Positions 36,385-47,013 are shown, counted from the stretch's first letter. The stretch is DNA of 64,000 nt from Sulfitobacter brevis (GCF_900112755.1 NZ_FOMW01000007.1:179512-243511); one strand, 5' to 3'. Translations and numbers: made by a program. Notes: a model not told the origin generated them from the sequence alone.

Positions 36385-38331
36385 ATGGCCCAGATCTCCC
36401 TCACCCTTCCCGATGGCAACGCACGGTCCTACGAGGCCGGTATCACCGCTGGTGAGGTCGCCGCCGACATCTCTACCTCGCTCGCCAAAAAGGCGATCAG
36501 CGCGACCGTCAACGGCACGCACCACGATCTGGCTTGGCCGATTGAGAACGACGCCGATATCGCAATTCATACCATGGCTGACGAAGCACAGGCTAACGAG
36601 CTGGTGCGCCATGATCTGGCACATATCATGGCCCGCGCCGTGCAGGACATCTGGCCCGATACGCGCGTCACCATCGGTCCCGTGATCAAAGACGGCTGGT
36701 ACTATGATTTCGACCGCAAGGAGCCTTTCACTCCCGAAGACCTCGGATTGATCGAAAAGAAGATGAAAGAGATCATCAACAAGCGCGATCCCGTCCGCAC
36801 CGAGGTTTGGGACCGTGCCCGCGCGATCAAGCATTACGAAGATTTGGGCGAGCCTTATAAGGTCGAGTTGATCGACAGCATTCCCGGCGACGAGCCGCTG
36901 CGCATGTACTGGCATGGCGACTGGCAAGACCTCTGCCGTGGTCCGCACCTGCAACACACCGGCCAAGTGCCCGGCGATGCCTTCAAGCTGATGTCGATCG
37001 CCGGTGCCTATTGGCGCGGCGACAGTAGCCGCGCGATGTTGCAACGCATCTATGGTGTGGCCTTCACCGGCAAGGAAAAGCTGCGCGCGCATCTCAACAT
37101 GCTCGAAGAAGCTGCCAAACGCGACCACCGCAAGCTGGGTCGCGAGATGGACCTCTACCACATGCAGGAAGAGGCCCCCGGTCAGGTGTTCTGGCATCCA
37201 AACGGCTGGCTGATTTACACCCAGTTGCAGGATTACATGCGCCGCCAACAGCGCAAAGGCGGCTATGTCGAGGTGAACACCCCGCAGGTCGTCGACCGCA
37301 AGCTCTGGGTCGCCTCCGGGCACTGGGAAAAATACCAAGACCACATGTTCATCGTTGAAGTCGACGAAGAGCATGCCCGTGAAAAGGCCGTTAACGCGCT
37401 CAAGCCGATGAATTGCCCCTGCCATGTGCAGATTTTCAATCAAGGGCTGAAGTCATATCGCGATCTGCCGCTGCGGATGGCCGAATTCGGCTCATGCAAC
37501 CGCTATGAGCCCTCCGGCGCGCTGCACGGCATCATGCGCGTGCGCGGATTTACCCAAGACGATGGCCATATCTTCTGCGCCGAAGACCAGATCGAAGTCG
37601 AAACCGCCAAGTTCATCGAGTTCTTGAGCGAGGTTTACCGCGACCTTGGCTTTGAAAACTTCAAAGTGAAGTTTTCCGACCGCCCTGAAAAGCGTTCCGG
37701 CTCGGATGAGGTTTGGGACAAGGCCGAAGCTGCCTTGCTCTCGGCCACCCGCGCCGCCGGGATCGAGTCCGAATTGAACCCCGGTGAAGGTGCGTTCTAT
37801 GGCCCCAAGCTGGAATTCGTGCTGACCGATGCCATCGGCCGCGACTGGCAGTGTGGCACCCATCAAGTTGATTTCGTCCTGCCCGAGCGGCTCGATGCGA
37901 CCTATATCGGCGCGGACGGTGGCAAGCACCGCCCCGTAATGCTGCACCGCGCGACCTTGGGCAGCTTTGAGCGTTTCATTGGCATTCTGATCGAAGAACA
38001 CGCAGGCAAGTTGCCGTTCTGGCTCGCGCCGCGGCAGGTTGTGGTGGCCTCAATTACATCCGAGGCGGATGAGTATGTCTATGAGGTTGTCGAGACCTTG
38101 AAGGCCGCTGGCGTGCGGGCCGAGGCAGACGTGCGCAACGAGAAAATCAATTACAAGGTCCGCGAACATTCGGTCGGCAAGGTGCCAGTCATTCTGGCGG
38201 TCGGTGCGCGCGAAGTTGAGGAAAAGACCGTATCAGTGCGACGCTTGGGCGAGAAACAAACTTCGGTACAAGCTCTTGTGGACGTGACCGCTGCCTTAGG
38301 CGCCGAGGCAACGCCGCCTGATCTGCGCTGA
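36385..38331 (+). CDS. thrS: Threonine-tRNA ligase
   Basis: A 648-residue class II aminoacyl-tRNA synthetase with the N-terminal TGS domain, the editing domain (including HDLAHIM and the later CRGPH segment), the catalytic core ([10 protein letters not shown], motif 2 region FGSCNRYEP) and the C-terminal anticodon-binding domain. GAGGAG precedes ATG 36385. Full length for the family. A large open frame on the opposite strand is a codon-bias shadow. The bufferin-type operon follows after 226 bp. Confidence 0.97.
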   Translation: MAQISLTLPDGNARSYEAGITAGEVAADISTSLAKKAISATVNGTHHDLAWPIENDADIAIHTMADEAQANELVRHDLAHIMARAVQDIWPDTRVTIGPVIKDGWYYDFDRKEPFTPEDLGLIEKKMKEIINKRDPVRTEVWDRARAIKHYEDLGEPYKVELIDSIPGDEPLRMYWHGDWQDLCRGPHLQHTGQVPGDAFKLMSIAGAYWRGDSSRAMLQRIYGVAFTGKEKLRAHLNMLEEAAKRDHRKLGREMDLYHMQEEAPGQVFWHPNGWLIYTQLQDYMRRQQRKGGYVEVNTPQVVDRKLWVASGHWEKYQDHMFIVEVDEEHAREKAVNALKPMNCPCHVQIFNQGLKSYRDLPLRMAEFGSCNRYEPSGALHGIMRVRGFTQDDGHIFCAEDQIEVETAKFIEFLSEVYRDLGFENFKVKFSDRPEKRSGSDEVWDKAEAALLSATRAAGIESELNPGEGAFYGPKLEFVLTDAIGRDWQCGTHQVDFVLPERLDATYIGADGGKHRPVMLHRATLGSFERFIGILIEEHAGKLPFWLAPRQVVVASITSEADEYVYEVVETLKAAGVRAEADVRNEKINYKVREHSVGKVPVILAVGAREVEEKTVSVRRLGEKQTSVQALVDVTAALGAEATPPDLR

Positions 38332-38348
38332 TAACTCTGTAACAATCG

Positions 38349-38379
38349 CCATCGCACAGCGCCCACGGCAGTGCGATGG
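38349..38379 (+). terminator. Hairpin downstream of thrS
   Basis: A 9-bp perfect stem CCATCGCAC/GTGCGATGG (38349-38357 with 38371-38379) lies 18 bp after the thrS stop. No T-run follows, so termination may be weak or Rho-dependent. Confidence 0.6.
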
Positions 38380-38557
38380 CCGCTGAAATGTAACAAAACA
38401 ACACTGATTTCCGCAGAAATCCGATGTTATGTTGCGAAAAGAGCCGCGTTTCCTGACAGGATCGTGACACACCTGCTCGTGTATGGTGCTACACTCAACA
38501 CCAGTGCATGATCTTATTAACCGCTCGATTAAATGATCTTTCAAAGGGGAGAAGATA

Positions 38558-38860
38558 ATGTCTAACACAATGAAAGCCGTTGCCATTGCCAGCGCGGTCG
38601 CCGCCGCGCTCAGCGCCCAGACCAACGTGGCGCATGCCGCATCCAAAGAGAAATGCTTTGGCGTTTCTTTGGCTGGCGCCAACGATTGCGCTGCCGGTCC
38701 CGGGACAACTTGCGCAGGCACGTCCGTCACCGATTACCAGGGCAACGCTTGGACGCTGGTTGACGCTGGTACCTGCGCCGAAATCGATCTGCCCAAGATG
38801 GCGGACGGGACCGACCGCCAAGGTGCACTTGAAGCACTCGACCGCGACCTGCCAGCATAA
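38558..38860 (+). CDS. bufA: Bufferin-type precursor peptide (DUF2282), BufA-like
   Basis: A 100-residue precursor of the DUF2282 family. A Sec signal peptide is predicted to end at AHA-A (about residue 27). The mature part has four cysteines at 33, 44, 52 and 73, in KCFG, NDCAA, TTCAG and GTCAE contexts. In characterised bufferins, MNIO enzymes convert cysteines to thiooxazoles and the product binds copper. The tail after Cys73 is longer than I expect for the family and ends in DRDLPA. A Shine-Dalgarno (AGGGGAG) precedes ATG 38558. The next three genes are the matching biosynthesis genes. Confidence 0.85.
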   Translation: MSNTMKAVAIASAVAAALSAQTNVAHAASKEKCFGVSLAGANDCAAGPGTTCAGTSVTDYQGNAWTLVDAGTCAEIDLPKMADGTDRQGALEALDRDLPA

Positions 38861-38919
38861 CTGCTAAACGCTGCGGCTCACCGCCAAAGCGTTAGCTAAA
38901 ATAGACCGGAGGGCATGAG

Positions 38920-39768
38920 ATGGACGGATCACACCGCGCATTTGATCGTCTGCCCCATGCCCCCGGCATCGGATACAAACCTCAGCATTTTAACGCGTTA
39001 CGCGCCGACCCTCATCCGGTTGAATGGATCGAGGTCCACGCCGAGAATTACATGGGCGATGGCGGCAGGCCGCTCGCGCAGCTCTCAGCGCTCTCCGAAC
39101 AATTTCCGCTGTCTATCCATGGTGTCGGGCTGTCAATCGGCGGCGAAGGCCCCTTGGACACCGACCACCTCGCACGGCTGAAAAAGCTCTGCGATTGGGC
39201 AAAGCCTGCAAGCTTTTCAGAACACCTGGCATGGTCGACCCATGGATCAGAGTTTTTGAATGACCTTTTACCCCTGCCGTATACCGAAGCCACTTTGGCA
39301 AGGGTTGCGGCCCAAATCGACCAGTTACAATCCACACTGAACCGCCGCATCTTGCTGGAAAACCCGTCAAGCTACCTCGCATTTGAAGAATCAGACTTAT
39401 CCGAAACCGACTTTTTGACGGAACTTGCCCACCGCACCTCCTGTGGTTTCTTGCTGGATGTGAACAATGTCTTCGTTTCCTCCACAAATCTTGGCTATGA
39501 GCCGCTGGCTTATCTGCGCGCCTTCCCGACAGAGCATGTGGGTGAGATACACGTCGGTGGCCACGACGCCGATCATGATGATCAAGGCGCCCCGCTCCTC
39601 ATCGACAGTCATGGCACACCCGTGGACAACCAAGTTTGGCAGCTGCTCGGCGAAACACTCGCGCTCACGGGTCCGAAGCCCGTTCTGGTAGAATGGGACA
39701 ATGACGTGCCGGATTGGGCAGTCTTGCGCGCCGAAGCTGCGCGCGTTGCTGCTTTGTTACCCGCATGA
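38920..39768 (+). CDS. bufB: MNIO-family enzyme (DUF692), BufB-like
   Basis: A 282-residue TIM-barrel multinuclear non-heme iron oxidase (DUF692). Likely metal ligands lie in EVHAEN, SIHGVG, SEHLAW, LLENPS, DVNN and HVGGHD segments, as in other MNIO proteins. It should modify cysteines of the adjacent precursor using iron and oxygen. ATG 38920 has GGAGGG at good spacing; a second ATG at 38915 is out of frame. Its stop overlaps the start of the DUF2063 partner. Confidence 0.9.
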   Translation: MDGSHRAFDRLPHAPGIGYKPQHFNALRADPHPVEWIEVHAENYMGDGGRPLAQLSALSEQFPLSIHGVGLSIGGEGPLDTDHLARLKKLCDWAKPASFSEHLAWSTHGSEFLNDLLPLPYTEATLARVAAQIDQLQSTLNRRILLENPSSYLAFEESDLSETDFLTELAHRTSCGFLLDVNNVFVSSTNLGYEPLAYLRAFPTEHVGEIHVGGHDADHDDQGAPLLIDSHGTPVDNQVWQLLGETLALTGPKPVLVEWDNDVPDWAVLRAEAARVAALLPA

Positions 39769-40523
39769 CCAGCCAGCGCGCGTTCAGAGAAGCGCTTCTG
39801 AACCCGGCCACGCCAGTGCCTGACGGGCTTTGCGATGGCAAAGGGCAATCCGCTGGGCGCCGCTATGCCGTCTACCGCAACAATGTCACTGTCTCGCTGA
39901 AGGAGGCGATGGTCACTGCCTTCCCGCTCGTGCGCAAGCTTATCGGTAGGCAACTGTTTGACCAGCTCGCCACCGAATTCGTTCGTGCGCACCCCCCTCG
40001 CACACCACTGATGATGGCCTATGGCGCTGAGCTTCCGCGATTTGTGGAAAATGCACCGACCTTTAAGCACATCGGTTACCTCGGTGACGCTGCCCGATTA
40101 GATCTGGCGATGCGCGCGTCCTACCATGCTGCCGATGCCGATCCGTTGACCGCCGCTGCCTTGTCGGAGATGGAGCCCGAGGATTTGTGGCAAAGCCACT
40201 TTAAGCTAGCTCCCGCGACCAGGATACTTCGCTCGCCTTGGCCCCTGTTTGATATCTGGCAGTACAACATGGTTCCTGACGCCCCCAAACCACAGCCTGT
40301 GCAGCAAGACGTTTTGATCACTCGGATCGATTTTGATCCCGCCCCCCTAGCCTTGCCAGCGGGAGGGGCTGACTGGCTGGCCGCACTGGATGCGGGCACT
40401 CCCTTCGGCGCAGCAAATGACCTGATATTCGGGTGCGTTCCCGAGTTTGACCTCGCGGCCTGCCTGACCTTAGCCCTGACCGCACAGGCCCTTATTTCGC
40501 CGTCTTCAAAGGAACCAAAATGA
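39765..40523 (+). CDS. bufC: DUF2063 partner protein, BufC-like
   Basis: A 252-residue DUF2063 protein, the usual partner of MNIO enzymes, which binds the precursor and presents it to the enzyme. The conserved N-terminal helical segment is visible ([18 protein letters not shown]). Despite the database name 'putative DNA-binding domain', its operon position points to peptide modification. ATG 39765 overlaps the bufB stop; its own stop overlaps the DoxX start (ATGA). Confidence 0.88.
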   Translation: MTSQRAFREALLNPATPVPDGLCDGKGQSAGRRYAVYRNNVTVSLKEAMVTAFPLVRKLIGRQLFDQLATEFVRAHPPRTPLMMAYGAELPRFVENAPTFKHIGYLGDAARLDLAMRASYHAADADPLTAAALSEMEPEDLWQSHFKLAPATRILRSPWPLFDIWQYNMVPDAPKPQPVQQDVLITRIDFDPAPLALPAGGADWLAALDAGTPFGAANDLIFGCVPEFDLAACLTLALTAQALISPSSKEPK

Positions 40524-41056
40524 ACGCTATTTTAACCGGTTACAGGACATCTGTCCGCCTGATCGAAGCGACTGACTGGCTTTTGCCGACCCTAGCGCGG
40601 CTTGCCTTCGCAAGCGTTCTATTGATCTATTTCTGGAATTCCGGACTGACCAAACTTGGCGACGGTATTTCTGGCCTCTGGACTCCATCCGCAGGCGCCT
40701 ACGCCCAGATATTCCCTCGCGCGTTCGAGGCAGTCGGCTATGATACCGACGCCTTTGGTTTTTATCACCATGCGGTTGTGGTGGCCGGAACTTGGGCGGA
40801 GTTTGTTTTGCCTGCGCTGATCCTCGTCGGACTGATGACCCGCATCGCGGCATTCGCGATGATCGGGTTTATTGTGGTGCAATCGCTCACGGACATTTAT
40901 GGCCATGCCGCTGCTGCGGGCGCATGGTTTGATCGGTTTGCCGATGCCCCCGTGCTTGATCAACGGGCCCTTTGGATATTGCTGCTTATCGTGCTGGTAA
41001 TTAAAGGTGCAGGGCCGTTTTCCTTTGATCGTGCGTTAAAATCTATTAACGCCTGA
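40520..41056 (+). CDS. DoxX-family membrane protein, BufD-like
   Basis: A 178-residue inner-membrane protein with four hydrophobic segments matching the DoxX family. Bufferin operons often end with a DoxX gene, whose role is not settled; electron or redox supply is one idea. The ATG overlaps the bufC stop. The last gene of the operon; the convergent ArsC-like gene ends 15 bp away. Confidence 0.85.
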   Translation: MNAILTGYRTSVRLIEATDWLLPTLARLAFASVLLIYFWNSGLTKLGDGISGLWTPSAGAYAQIFPRAFEAVGYDTDAFGFYHHAVVVAGTWAEFVLPALILVGLMTRIAAFAMIGFIVVQSLTDIYGHAAAAGAWFDRFADAPVLDQRALWILLLIVLVIKGAGPFSFDRALKSINA

Positions 41057-41071
41057 TTTTAAGAGCATTTC

Positions 41072-41410
41072 TCAGGCACCTATCGCCGCGAGTTCGGCCT
41101 GCACCGCAGGGGACCAACCGAGAAACAGTTGTGCGTCGACAGCGATCAACGGTCTCTTCATCAAAGCGGGATGTTGCTGCAATAGCGCCAGCGGCGCTGC
41201 GCCGCGTTGCTCGACACCCAGCTCACGCCAAGTCGTGGAGCGGGTGTTGACCAGCGCGTCTCCAAACGTAGCCAATGCACTTGCCAGCACTCCCTCCGGC
41301 ACCCCTTCGGCGCGGACATCGACCAAGCGAGCATCAGGCAGCGCCTTCATCGCCTTGCGACAGGAATCGCAGTTCTTCAGACCATAGATCAAAATACTGT
41401 TTTTGTTCAT
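41072..41410 (-). CDS. ArsC/Spx-family reductase (YffB-like)
   Basis: A 112-residue thioredoxin-fold protein of the ArsC/Spx group. A CDSC motif lies at about residues 14-17, and PLIAVD near the end is the family strand. The name ArsC does not prove arsenate reduction; YffB-type members act on unknown thiol substrates. It converges on the bufferin operon and diverges from the cold-shock gene. Confidence 0.85.
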   Translation of the reverse strand: MNKNSILIYGLKNCDSCRKAMKALPDARLVDVRAEGVPEGVLASALATFGDALVNTRSTTWRELGVEQRGAAPLALLQQHPALMKRPLIAVDAQLFLGWSPAVQAELAAIGA

Positions 41411-41596
41411 AAATCCCGCCTCATCCGCAATAATTGCACGCTATCTATGTCATAGATTAATTGCGCGCGCCGATTTTCTTGATTTTTCAACGAACAGCAC
41501 AATCTTTTCAAGTGCAGGGCGTGTTCGGCATTCACGCAGCGCTTTGCCCCGACGCGCGGCACGGGTGTTTTAAACGTAAGAGGAGGCACGGACATT

Positions 41597-41803
41597 ATGC
41601 CAACAGGCACCGTGAAGTGGTTTAATACCACAAAAGGCTATGGATTTATTGCACCTGATAACGACGGCAACGACATTTTCGTCCATATTTCTGCTGTCGA
41701 ACAATCGGGCCTGACAGGGCTAGCCGATGACCAGAAAGTGGCGTTTGAGTTGTCCGAAGGGCGCGATGGCCGCCAACTGGCGAGCGAACTGAAAGCTTTA
41801 TGA
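41597..41803 (+). CDS. Cold-shock protein, CspA family
   Basis: A 68-residue single cold-shock domain with both RNA-binding motifs (KGYGFI and DIFVHIS). Such proteins melt secondary structure in mRNA. A strong AAGAGGAGG Shine-Dalgarno precedes the ATG. The 186-bp upstream region leaves room for a long 5' leader, common for cold-shock genes, but no specific RNA element is recognised. A GC-rich hairpin follows. Confidence 0.92.
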   Translation: MPTGTVKWFNTTKGYGFIAPDNDGNDIFVHISAVEQSGLTGLADDQKVAFELSEGRDGRQLASELKAL

Positions 41804-41814
41804 GATCATATAAA

Positions 41815-41837
41815 TCCGGCGCGCTCCCTGCGCCGGA
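41815..41837 (+). terminator. Hairpin after the cold-shock gene
   Basis: An 8-bp GC-rich stem TCCGGCGC/GCGCCGGA (41815-41822 with 41830-41837) with a 7-nt loop, followed by a weak T stretch. It separates two convergent genes. Confidence 0.7.
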
Positions 41838-41861
41838 CACTTTCGGGCTAACTATCCGATA

Positions 41862-42179
41862 TCAGTCGTAGGTGCAGCCTTTGGTGCCGACTGGGCAACT
41901 GGCACGCTCAACGACTCTGGCATGTTTTATGTGCTTCACGCGCTTCACCACTTTGCGCGGCTTGGCTACCGGATGGGCCAGCGCTTGCTGATAGCTCATG
42001 TTTTGATTGGGTTTCCCACAGCAGATTACGCCGCTGATCGTAATCGGCTGAAAGCCTGCAGGGCAGAAATTTGCGCCTGCTGAATAGGGGTAAATCTTGG
42101 CCTCGGCCGCAACGGCGGCGGGCATCAGCGTTGCCATCATCAGGCCTGCGCCGGCCATCGCTCCTGTCAAAAGTCGCAT
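41862..42179 (-). CDS. Small secreted protein of unknown function
   Basis: A 105-residue protein with an N-terminal signal peptide ending around AVAAEA. Five Cys remain in the mature part: FCPAG, an ICCG pair, ASCPVG and GCTYD. The middle is very basic (KPRKVVKRVKHIKHARVV). ATG 42179 is preferred because GAGG lies before it; ATG 42194 is the alternative. No family is recognised. Its role is likely periplasmic or extracellular. Confidence 0.6.
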   Translation of the reverse strand: MRLLTGAMAGAGLMMATLMPAAVAAEAKIYPYSAGANFCPAGFQPITISGVICCGKPNQNMSYQQALAHPVAKPRKVVKRVKHIKHARVVERASCPVGTKGCTYD

Positions 42180-42290
42180 AAATCCCTCGTGCATTTAATT
42201 TCACCGCATTTTATAGATATCAGCTTTGACCAGACCAGCCCGTCAAGTCCAGCTTTTTCTTACGATGTGGCAAGGGGTTGAGACGCCGAC

Positions 42291-43475
42291 TTAACCCAGA
42301 TGGGCGGGCAATCGGGCATAGCCATGAAACCTGATGCGTCCGCCGCCCTGCCTTTGCGAGCCAAGCGAATACTTGGGAAAACGGGCTAGAAATCTTTGTA
42401 GGGCTATTCGGCCTTCCATGCGCGCCAAGGTCAGACCGACGCAAACATGCGGTCCGCCCGCAAAAGCCAGATGGCGGTTTGGATGGCGGGCGATATCAAA
42501 TTTTTCAGCCGTCTCAAAAACGTCCGGATCGCGGTTGGCCGCGCCGATGCACAAATGCAAGTTGGTGCCTGCGGCGATCTCTACCCCGCCGATTGTAACC
42601 GGCGCCGTGGTCTCGCGATTGCCAAACTGGTTTGGAGAGCGAAACCGCAGAACCTCCTCCACTGCCTTGGGCAACAGCGCCGGATCGGCCAGTAGTTTTT
42701 GTTTCTGCTCGTCATGGTCGTGCATCAGAGCGAGGCTGCTGCCGATCAGGTTCGTAGTGGTTTCATGCCCCGCGTTAAGGATGAATATACAGTTCTGTAT
42801 CAACTCGATTTCGGAGAGTTTGCCGCCGTCGTCTCCGTCGATTAGCCGGGTCAGAACATCCGTTTCCGGATCGCCGCGTTTCACCCTCCGGCGGGCTATA
42901 AGATCTTGCAAATAGGCTTTAAACTCCGACACAGCTTTATGCCCGAGCGCCAATTCTTCAGCACCGAGAGTTGGCTCCAGCGCGCCCAATATGGCCAGTG
43001 ACCAATCGCGCAGCGGCCCGCGTTCCTCCATCGGTACGTCCAGCAGATTGCCGATAATCTGGATCGGGATCAGACTGGCAAAATCCTCGATCAGGTCAGG
43101 ATTTTCGGGAATCTGATCCAGCAGATGATCAACCGTGTTAATCAATCCCGGCTCCATCCGCGCCAGCGCTTTTGGCGTCAGGGCCGAGGTCATGATCCGC
43201 CTAACCCGCGTGTGCAAGGGCGGGTCGTTAAACACCAACGAGGTCGTGTGATGCTCAAAAAGCGGCGAGCCTTCACCGAACTTCGGCGCGAATGCCTTCT
43301 TCTTGTCGGAAATGTAAAGCGTCGTATCACGGTAAATCGCGTTGAGGTCAGCATGTTTGCAGATCAATACCGACCCGTCCGGCTGTCTTAAAACTGGCGA
43401 CACCGCCAGCAGGTCATCATAGTGCGGGAAAGGATTTTCTACAAAACCGTCTGGAGGATTTGACAGATCGAACAT
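42291..43475 (-). CDS. Cytochrome P450
   Basis: A 394-residue bacterial class I cytochrome P450. The I-helix motif AGHETT, the E-x-x-R pair in EEVLRFR, and the heme-binding loop FAGGPHVCVG with Cys near residue 344 are all present. It would need a ferredoxin and reductase, which are not encoded nearby. The substrate cannot be predicted. The gene stands alone, facing away from the divergent region after it. Confidence 0.92.
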   Translation of the reverse strand: MFDLSNPPDGFVENPFPHYDDLLAVSPVLRQPDGSVLICKHADLNAIYRDTTLYISDKKKAFAPKFGEGSPLFEHHTTSLVFNDPPLHTRVRRIMTSALTPKALARMEPGLINTVDHLLDQIPENPDLIEDFASLIPIQIIGNLLDVPMEERGPLRDWSLAILGALEPTLGAEELALGHKAVSEFKAYLQDLIARRRVKRGDPETDVLTRLIDGDDGGKLSEIELIQNCIFILNAGHETTTNLIGSSLALMHDHDEQKQKLLADPALLPKAVEEVLRFRSPNQFGNRETTAPVTIGGVEIAAGTNLHLCIGAANRDPDVFETAEKFDIARHPNRHLAFAGGPHVCVGLTLARMEGRIALQRFLARFPKYSLGSQRQGGGRIRFHGYARLPAHLG

Positions 43476-43605
43476 GTGGCTTTTTCCATCAGATTACAAA
43501 AGATTGTCCCTACGTTCTGGGCGCCATCTACATCGGGGTGAATGTTTCATAACTCGCCAGCTTTGTATACTTATCCCCTCTTTTCGGTGGGACATCAGGC
43601 ACATG

Positions 43606-46600
43606 TCAGGCTGGAATATTAACGATATTCACGCCGTCTATGCAGTCGCGTGCCAGATCGACCAGATGTGCGTGATGGGTAAAGAGAATGGCCTGCCCCG
43701 TCTCGCCGATACCTGCGCAAAGCTTGAGTGCGGCGCGGGCGCGGGTGTCGTCGAAGGTCTCCATAATGTCATCTAGGATCATTGGCAGCGGCCCTAAATC
43801 GCGGGCGAAACTGCGGTATCCTGCAAGCCGGAGCGCAAAATACAGCTGCCCCATGGTCCCCGTCGACATCTGCTCAACAGGAACAGTGGTGCCACCTGGC
43901 TGCACGCCGACCAGTTTTTCGCCCTCGGTTCGGCTCCAGACATCGACGCCGGACCAAGCGGGCGTGGTCATGCTGACAAAAGCCGCTTCGACATCTTGCA
44001 ACATGCTGCTGCGCCGCTCCGTCGCCAAACTGCGCAGGGCACCACGGGCAGCTAAAACACCCAGCCGCGCCACCATCGCTTGACGCGCGCCATCGCGTAA
44101 TTCCTCGCGGATCGTTGCCTGTTCTGTCGCCAAATCGCTCCGGTCAGCGGCGTTGAATGCATCGTCATAGAGCCGCTGTGCATCGCGCAGCGCACCGAGG
44201 GCGGTATCGCGAATGTTCTGGGCATCGGTGACGTTCTGCTCCAATTCGGTGGCGCGGGCAGCGTCTGGTAGCAGGGCAAGTTCAGCCTCGAACAGCCCCT
44301 CGTCAACGCCTTCACGGGCCTTTATCCTCTCGCGGTCGGCGGCGTCTTTGGCAGCTCGCAAGCGATCCCGAGCAAGCAATTGAAGAACCCTATCGGCAGG
44401 CCCGAGATCTGAAGCATCCTGCCCGTCAAAACGCGCCGAAAGCTCTTTTTCTGCGGCGTCCAAATCCGCTTTGGCGCGGGTTCGCAGCCTCGTTGCCTCT
44501 GCTTTGCGAGCGATAGCCTGAGCGCGCAATTCGTCAGCCCGCAATGCGGCCGAGAGCTGTAGCCGCGCGTTTGCAACTGTATCGACCGGCGTGGCCCTCG
44601 CCTCTTCCTCCGAGGCTCCGGTGAGCCGCGCCAAGCGCTCCGCCCCCTCCACAAGCGCCGCAACTGCTTGATCCAGCGCTTCAATCCGCGCCGAGAGTTT
44701 CTGCTCATCGGACCAAAGCTCGCGCAGGTGGCGCAGGTGCGGCAGGGCCTCTTGGACCCCATCGAGGGTCCGATCGGCCAACGGCAGGCCAGCGGTCAGG
44801 CTTGCAAGTTGCTGCAATGCAGCTTCGCTCTGGGTCCGGCACTCTTGCGCTTCTTCCGATAATGCGGCGCGCGCCTTTTCATCGTCTTGCCACTTGCCCC
44901 ACGCCTTCCGCTCGGTATCCTCCAACGTCAGCATTCGCTGCACCTGCGCAGACAGATCACCCAGAGCTGGATCAAGGCCGACAGAGGCTGCGATAGCCGC
45001 CAACTTCTCGCGCGCTGTCTGCTCTTTTTCAATCTGTCGGTTCAAATCCTCTTGCGCGTTTGTCACGTCTGCGTCTGCATTAGCGGCATCAAGCAGCGAC
45101 TGAAGGCGCGGCGCGAAAGCCGAGGGCAGCGACCCCTCTAGCAATCCGAGCGTATGGGCATGCCCCGCGCAGGCCTTCTTCTCCTGTTCACGCTGCGCCG
45201 ACTGGTCGCTTTGACGCTGGCGCGCTGTCTCATATCGGGCCTTGCCGATATTCATTTGGGTTTGGGCAGTTGCCAACCGCTGCCGGGCTTCGGTACCTGT
45301 CAGATAGTGGGCGCGGGCGCCATCATCAGCATCCAGGGCGGTCTCAAAGTCTTTGGCGGTAACCCCAGTCATGTCACCAATGTGGCGTTGCCACGCCATG
45401 TCGCGAGCGCGGCGCGTGCGTTCTGTCTCCGCCACATCCACAGCGTCCGGCGCGGCCTCCTGCGCCGCAAAGCTCGCTGTGAATTCGGCAAGCTCTGAGG
45501 CGCGGAGATCAAGCTCTTTATCAGCCGCAGCGCAGTCCGCTTGAGCGGCCGACCAATTCCGCGCAGCCTCCTCCAGCGTTTCACGCGCTGGCAAGCCCGG
45601 CTCTGTCAAGCTGCGCCAAGTGTCTGACAACACGGCAGTAACCTTGGTCAAACGTGCGGCAGCTTGTTCACACGCCGATTGGACTGGCGACAGATTTGAC
45701 ACCGCCTGCCATTGGTCAAACGCCGCACGCAACGCTGTAAGGTCTTGCGGTGCCTTAGGGGGGGCGCCGCGCTGCTGCTCCCCCCGTTCGACAGCCTCAC
45801 GTGCGGCCTTGGCTGCAAGCTCTGCTGTCAGGCAATCTTGAGCGGCACGCGCAAGGCTTTCAAGACTATGCGCGTCAAGCACGAGCAATGAGGCCCGTAC
45901 ATCCGGCACCGACAGGTCTGCCAGTACTTCGTTAATTTCCCGTGTAAGCCTTTCATGATCTTCGCTCCGACGCAGAAGATCGGCCTGCGCTGTGGTGGCT
46001 CTGCCCATCAGCGGCGCACCATCAATCAAAAGATCATCAAGCCTTTCTAGCTCCGCCGCCAAAGCAGGCATTGACGGGTCCGCCGGTTGCTCTGCGATGA
46101 CCGCTTCTTGATCTTCGATTTCCTGCGCCTTCTCAGCAATACGCGTCTGAAGCGCGGCAATTTTTTCAATCAGCGCCGAGACCCGTTCTGCTGTCCCTTG
46201 GGGTAAAACCGGTCCCTCGGGAAGGTCCTGCAAGGCGTTGCATAGACCATCGATTTCGTCGGTGCGCTCATACCAGATTTGCGCCGCCTTCTGCGCTATC
46301 AGCCGCCGATGCGACTCGCTCCATGCAGCGTTTGCGGCTTTGAACTCTGCCTGTGCCGATTCCCGCGCTTTGCGCAGAGCAGCCTCCCGCTCGGTGGTTA
46401 AACGGTCCGCTCGCAGAGCATGGTTGATCTCTTTCAACCGATCGGCACCGATCTTTAGCACTGTCGTGCGGCCATGTTTCTTATGAAATTTGTCTGCCCG
46501 CGCTGACAGCAGATCAAGTGTTTTGGACATGCCTGTCAGGCCCGAAATGCCCGCATGGAGCAATTGCCCCAAATCACCTTGCGCGCCAGCAATTCGCTCG

Positions 46601-47013
46601 CCGCCCTCACGCAGCCCTTTATCATTAAGCGAAAACCGCTCCTCATAGGCGTCGCGCGTCACGCCGTGTAACGCCCCAGCCAGCATCGCCTCGTCCAAGG
46701 GGCGGTCTTGTGCATCGACCAGTGACTGGCTGCGCTTGCCATTTCGGCGCAGCACCACAGCACCCCGCCCGGGCAGATCCAGCTCGCCGCCGACCAACAG
46801 ATCGCTACGCTCGAACCGGAAGGCATAGGGATGCGCGCCCGCTTTCATCCCGTAAAGCAGCTCGAGAAATCCGTGGAACGCCGTGGACTTGCCCGCCTCG
46901 TTCGGACCAAAGACGACTGTCACATCTGCAGCGCCTCCAGTCGGGCGGGGAAATGCGATTTCAGCGTCCTTAAAGCGGCCATAGCGCAAAAGATCGAGCC
47001 TGTTCAGCCTCAT
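43606..47013 (-). CDS. AAA-family ATPase, YhaN/SbcC-like
   Basis: A 1135-residue SMC/Rad50-like ATPase. Walker A is GPNEAGKST (residues 36-44), long coiled-coil arms occupy the middle, and the signature and Walker B lie at the C-terminus (STGTMGQLYF, PMILDDIMETFDD). With the neighbouring phosphoesterase it forms an SbcCD-like nuclease complex of the YhaN/YhaO type, acting on DNA ends. It overlaps the partner gene by ATGA. Confidence 0.9.
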   Translation of the reverse strand: MRLNRLDLLRYGRFKDAEIAFPRPTGGAADVTVVFGPNEAGKSTAFHGFLELLYGMKAGAHPYAFRFERSDLLVGGELDLPGRGAVVLRRNGKRSQSLVDAQDRPLDEAMLAGALHGVTRDAYEERFSLNDKGLREGGERIAGAQGDLGQLLHAGISGLTGMSKTLDLLSARADKFHKKHGRTTVLKIGADRLKEINHALRADRLTTEREAALRKARESAQAEFKAANAAWSESHRRLIAQKAAQIWYERTDEIDGLCNALQDLPEGPVLPQGTAERVSALIEKIAALQTRIAEKAQEIEDQEAVIAEQPADPSMPALAAELERLDDLLIDGAPLMGRATTAQADLLRRSEDHERLTREINEVLADLSVPDVRASLLVLDAHSLESLARAAQDCLTAELAAKAAREAVERGEQQRGAPPKAPQDLTALRAAFDQWQAVSNLSPVQSACEQAAARLTKVTAVLSDTWRSLTEPGLPARETLEEAARNWSAAQADCAAADKELDLRASELAEFTASFAAQEAAPDAVDVAETERTRRARDMAWQRHIGDMTGVTAKDFETALDADDGARAHYLTGTEARQRLATAQTQMNIGKARYETARQRQSDQSAQREQEKKACAGHAHTLGLLEGSLPSAFAPRLQSLLDAANADADVTNAQEDLNRQIEKEQTAREKLAAIAASVGLDPALGDLSAQVQRMLTLEDTERKAWGKWQDDEKARAALSEEAQECRTQSEAALQQLASLTAGLPLADRTLDGVQEALPHLRHLRELWSDEQKLSARIEALDQAVAALVEGAERLARLTGASEEEARATPVDTVANARLQLSAALRADELRAQAIARKAEATRLRTRAKADLDAAEKELSARFDGQDASDLGPADRVLQLLARDRLRAAKDAADRERIKAREGVDEGLFEAELALLPDAARATELEQNVTDAQNIRDTALGALRDAQRLYDDAFNAADRSDLATEQATIREELRDGARQAMVARLGVLAARGALRSLATERRSSMLQDVEAAFVSMTTPAWSGVDVWSRTEGEKLVGVQPGGTTVPVEQMSTGTMGQLYFALRLAGYRSFARDLGPLPMILDDIMETFDDTRARAALKLCAGIGETGQAILFTHHAHLVDLARDCIDGVNIVNIPA

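Noticed and set aside
36253..37443. A 396-codon open frame antisense to thrS
   Set aside because: It is a shadow of thrS codon bias. thrS is unmistakable and the antisense product has no recognisable family.
38332..38557. A SigF-type promoter (GTAAC...CGAA) upstream of the bufferin precursor
   Set aside because: A TGTAAC element is present at 38389 but no CGAA-like -10 lies at the right distance.
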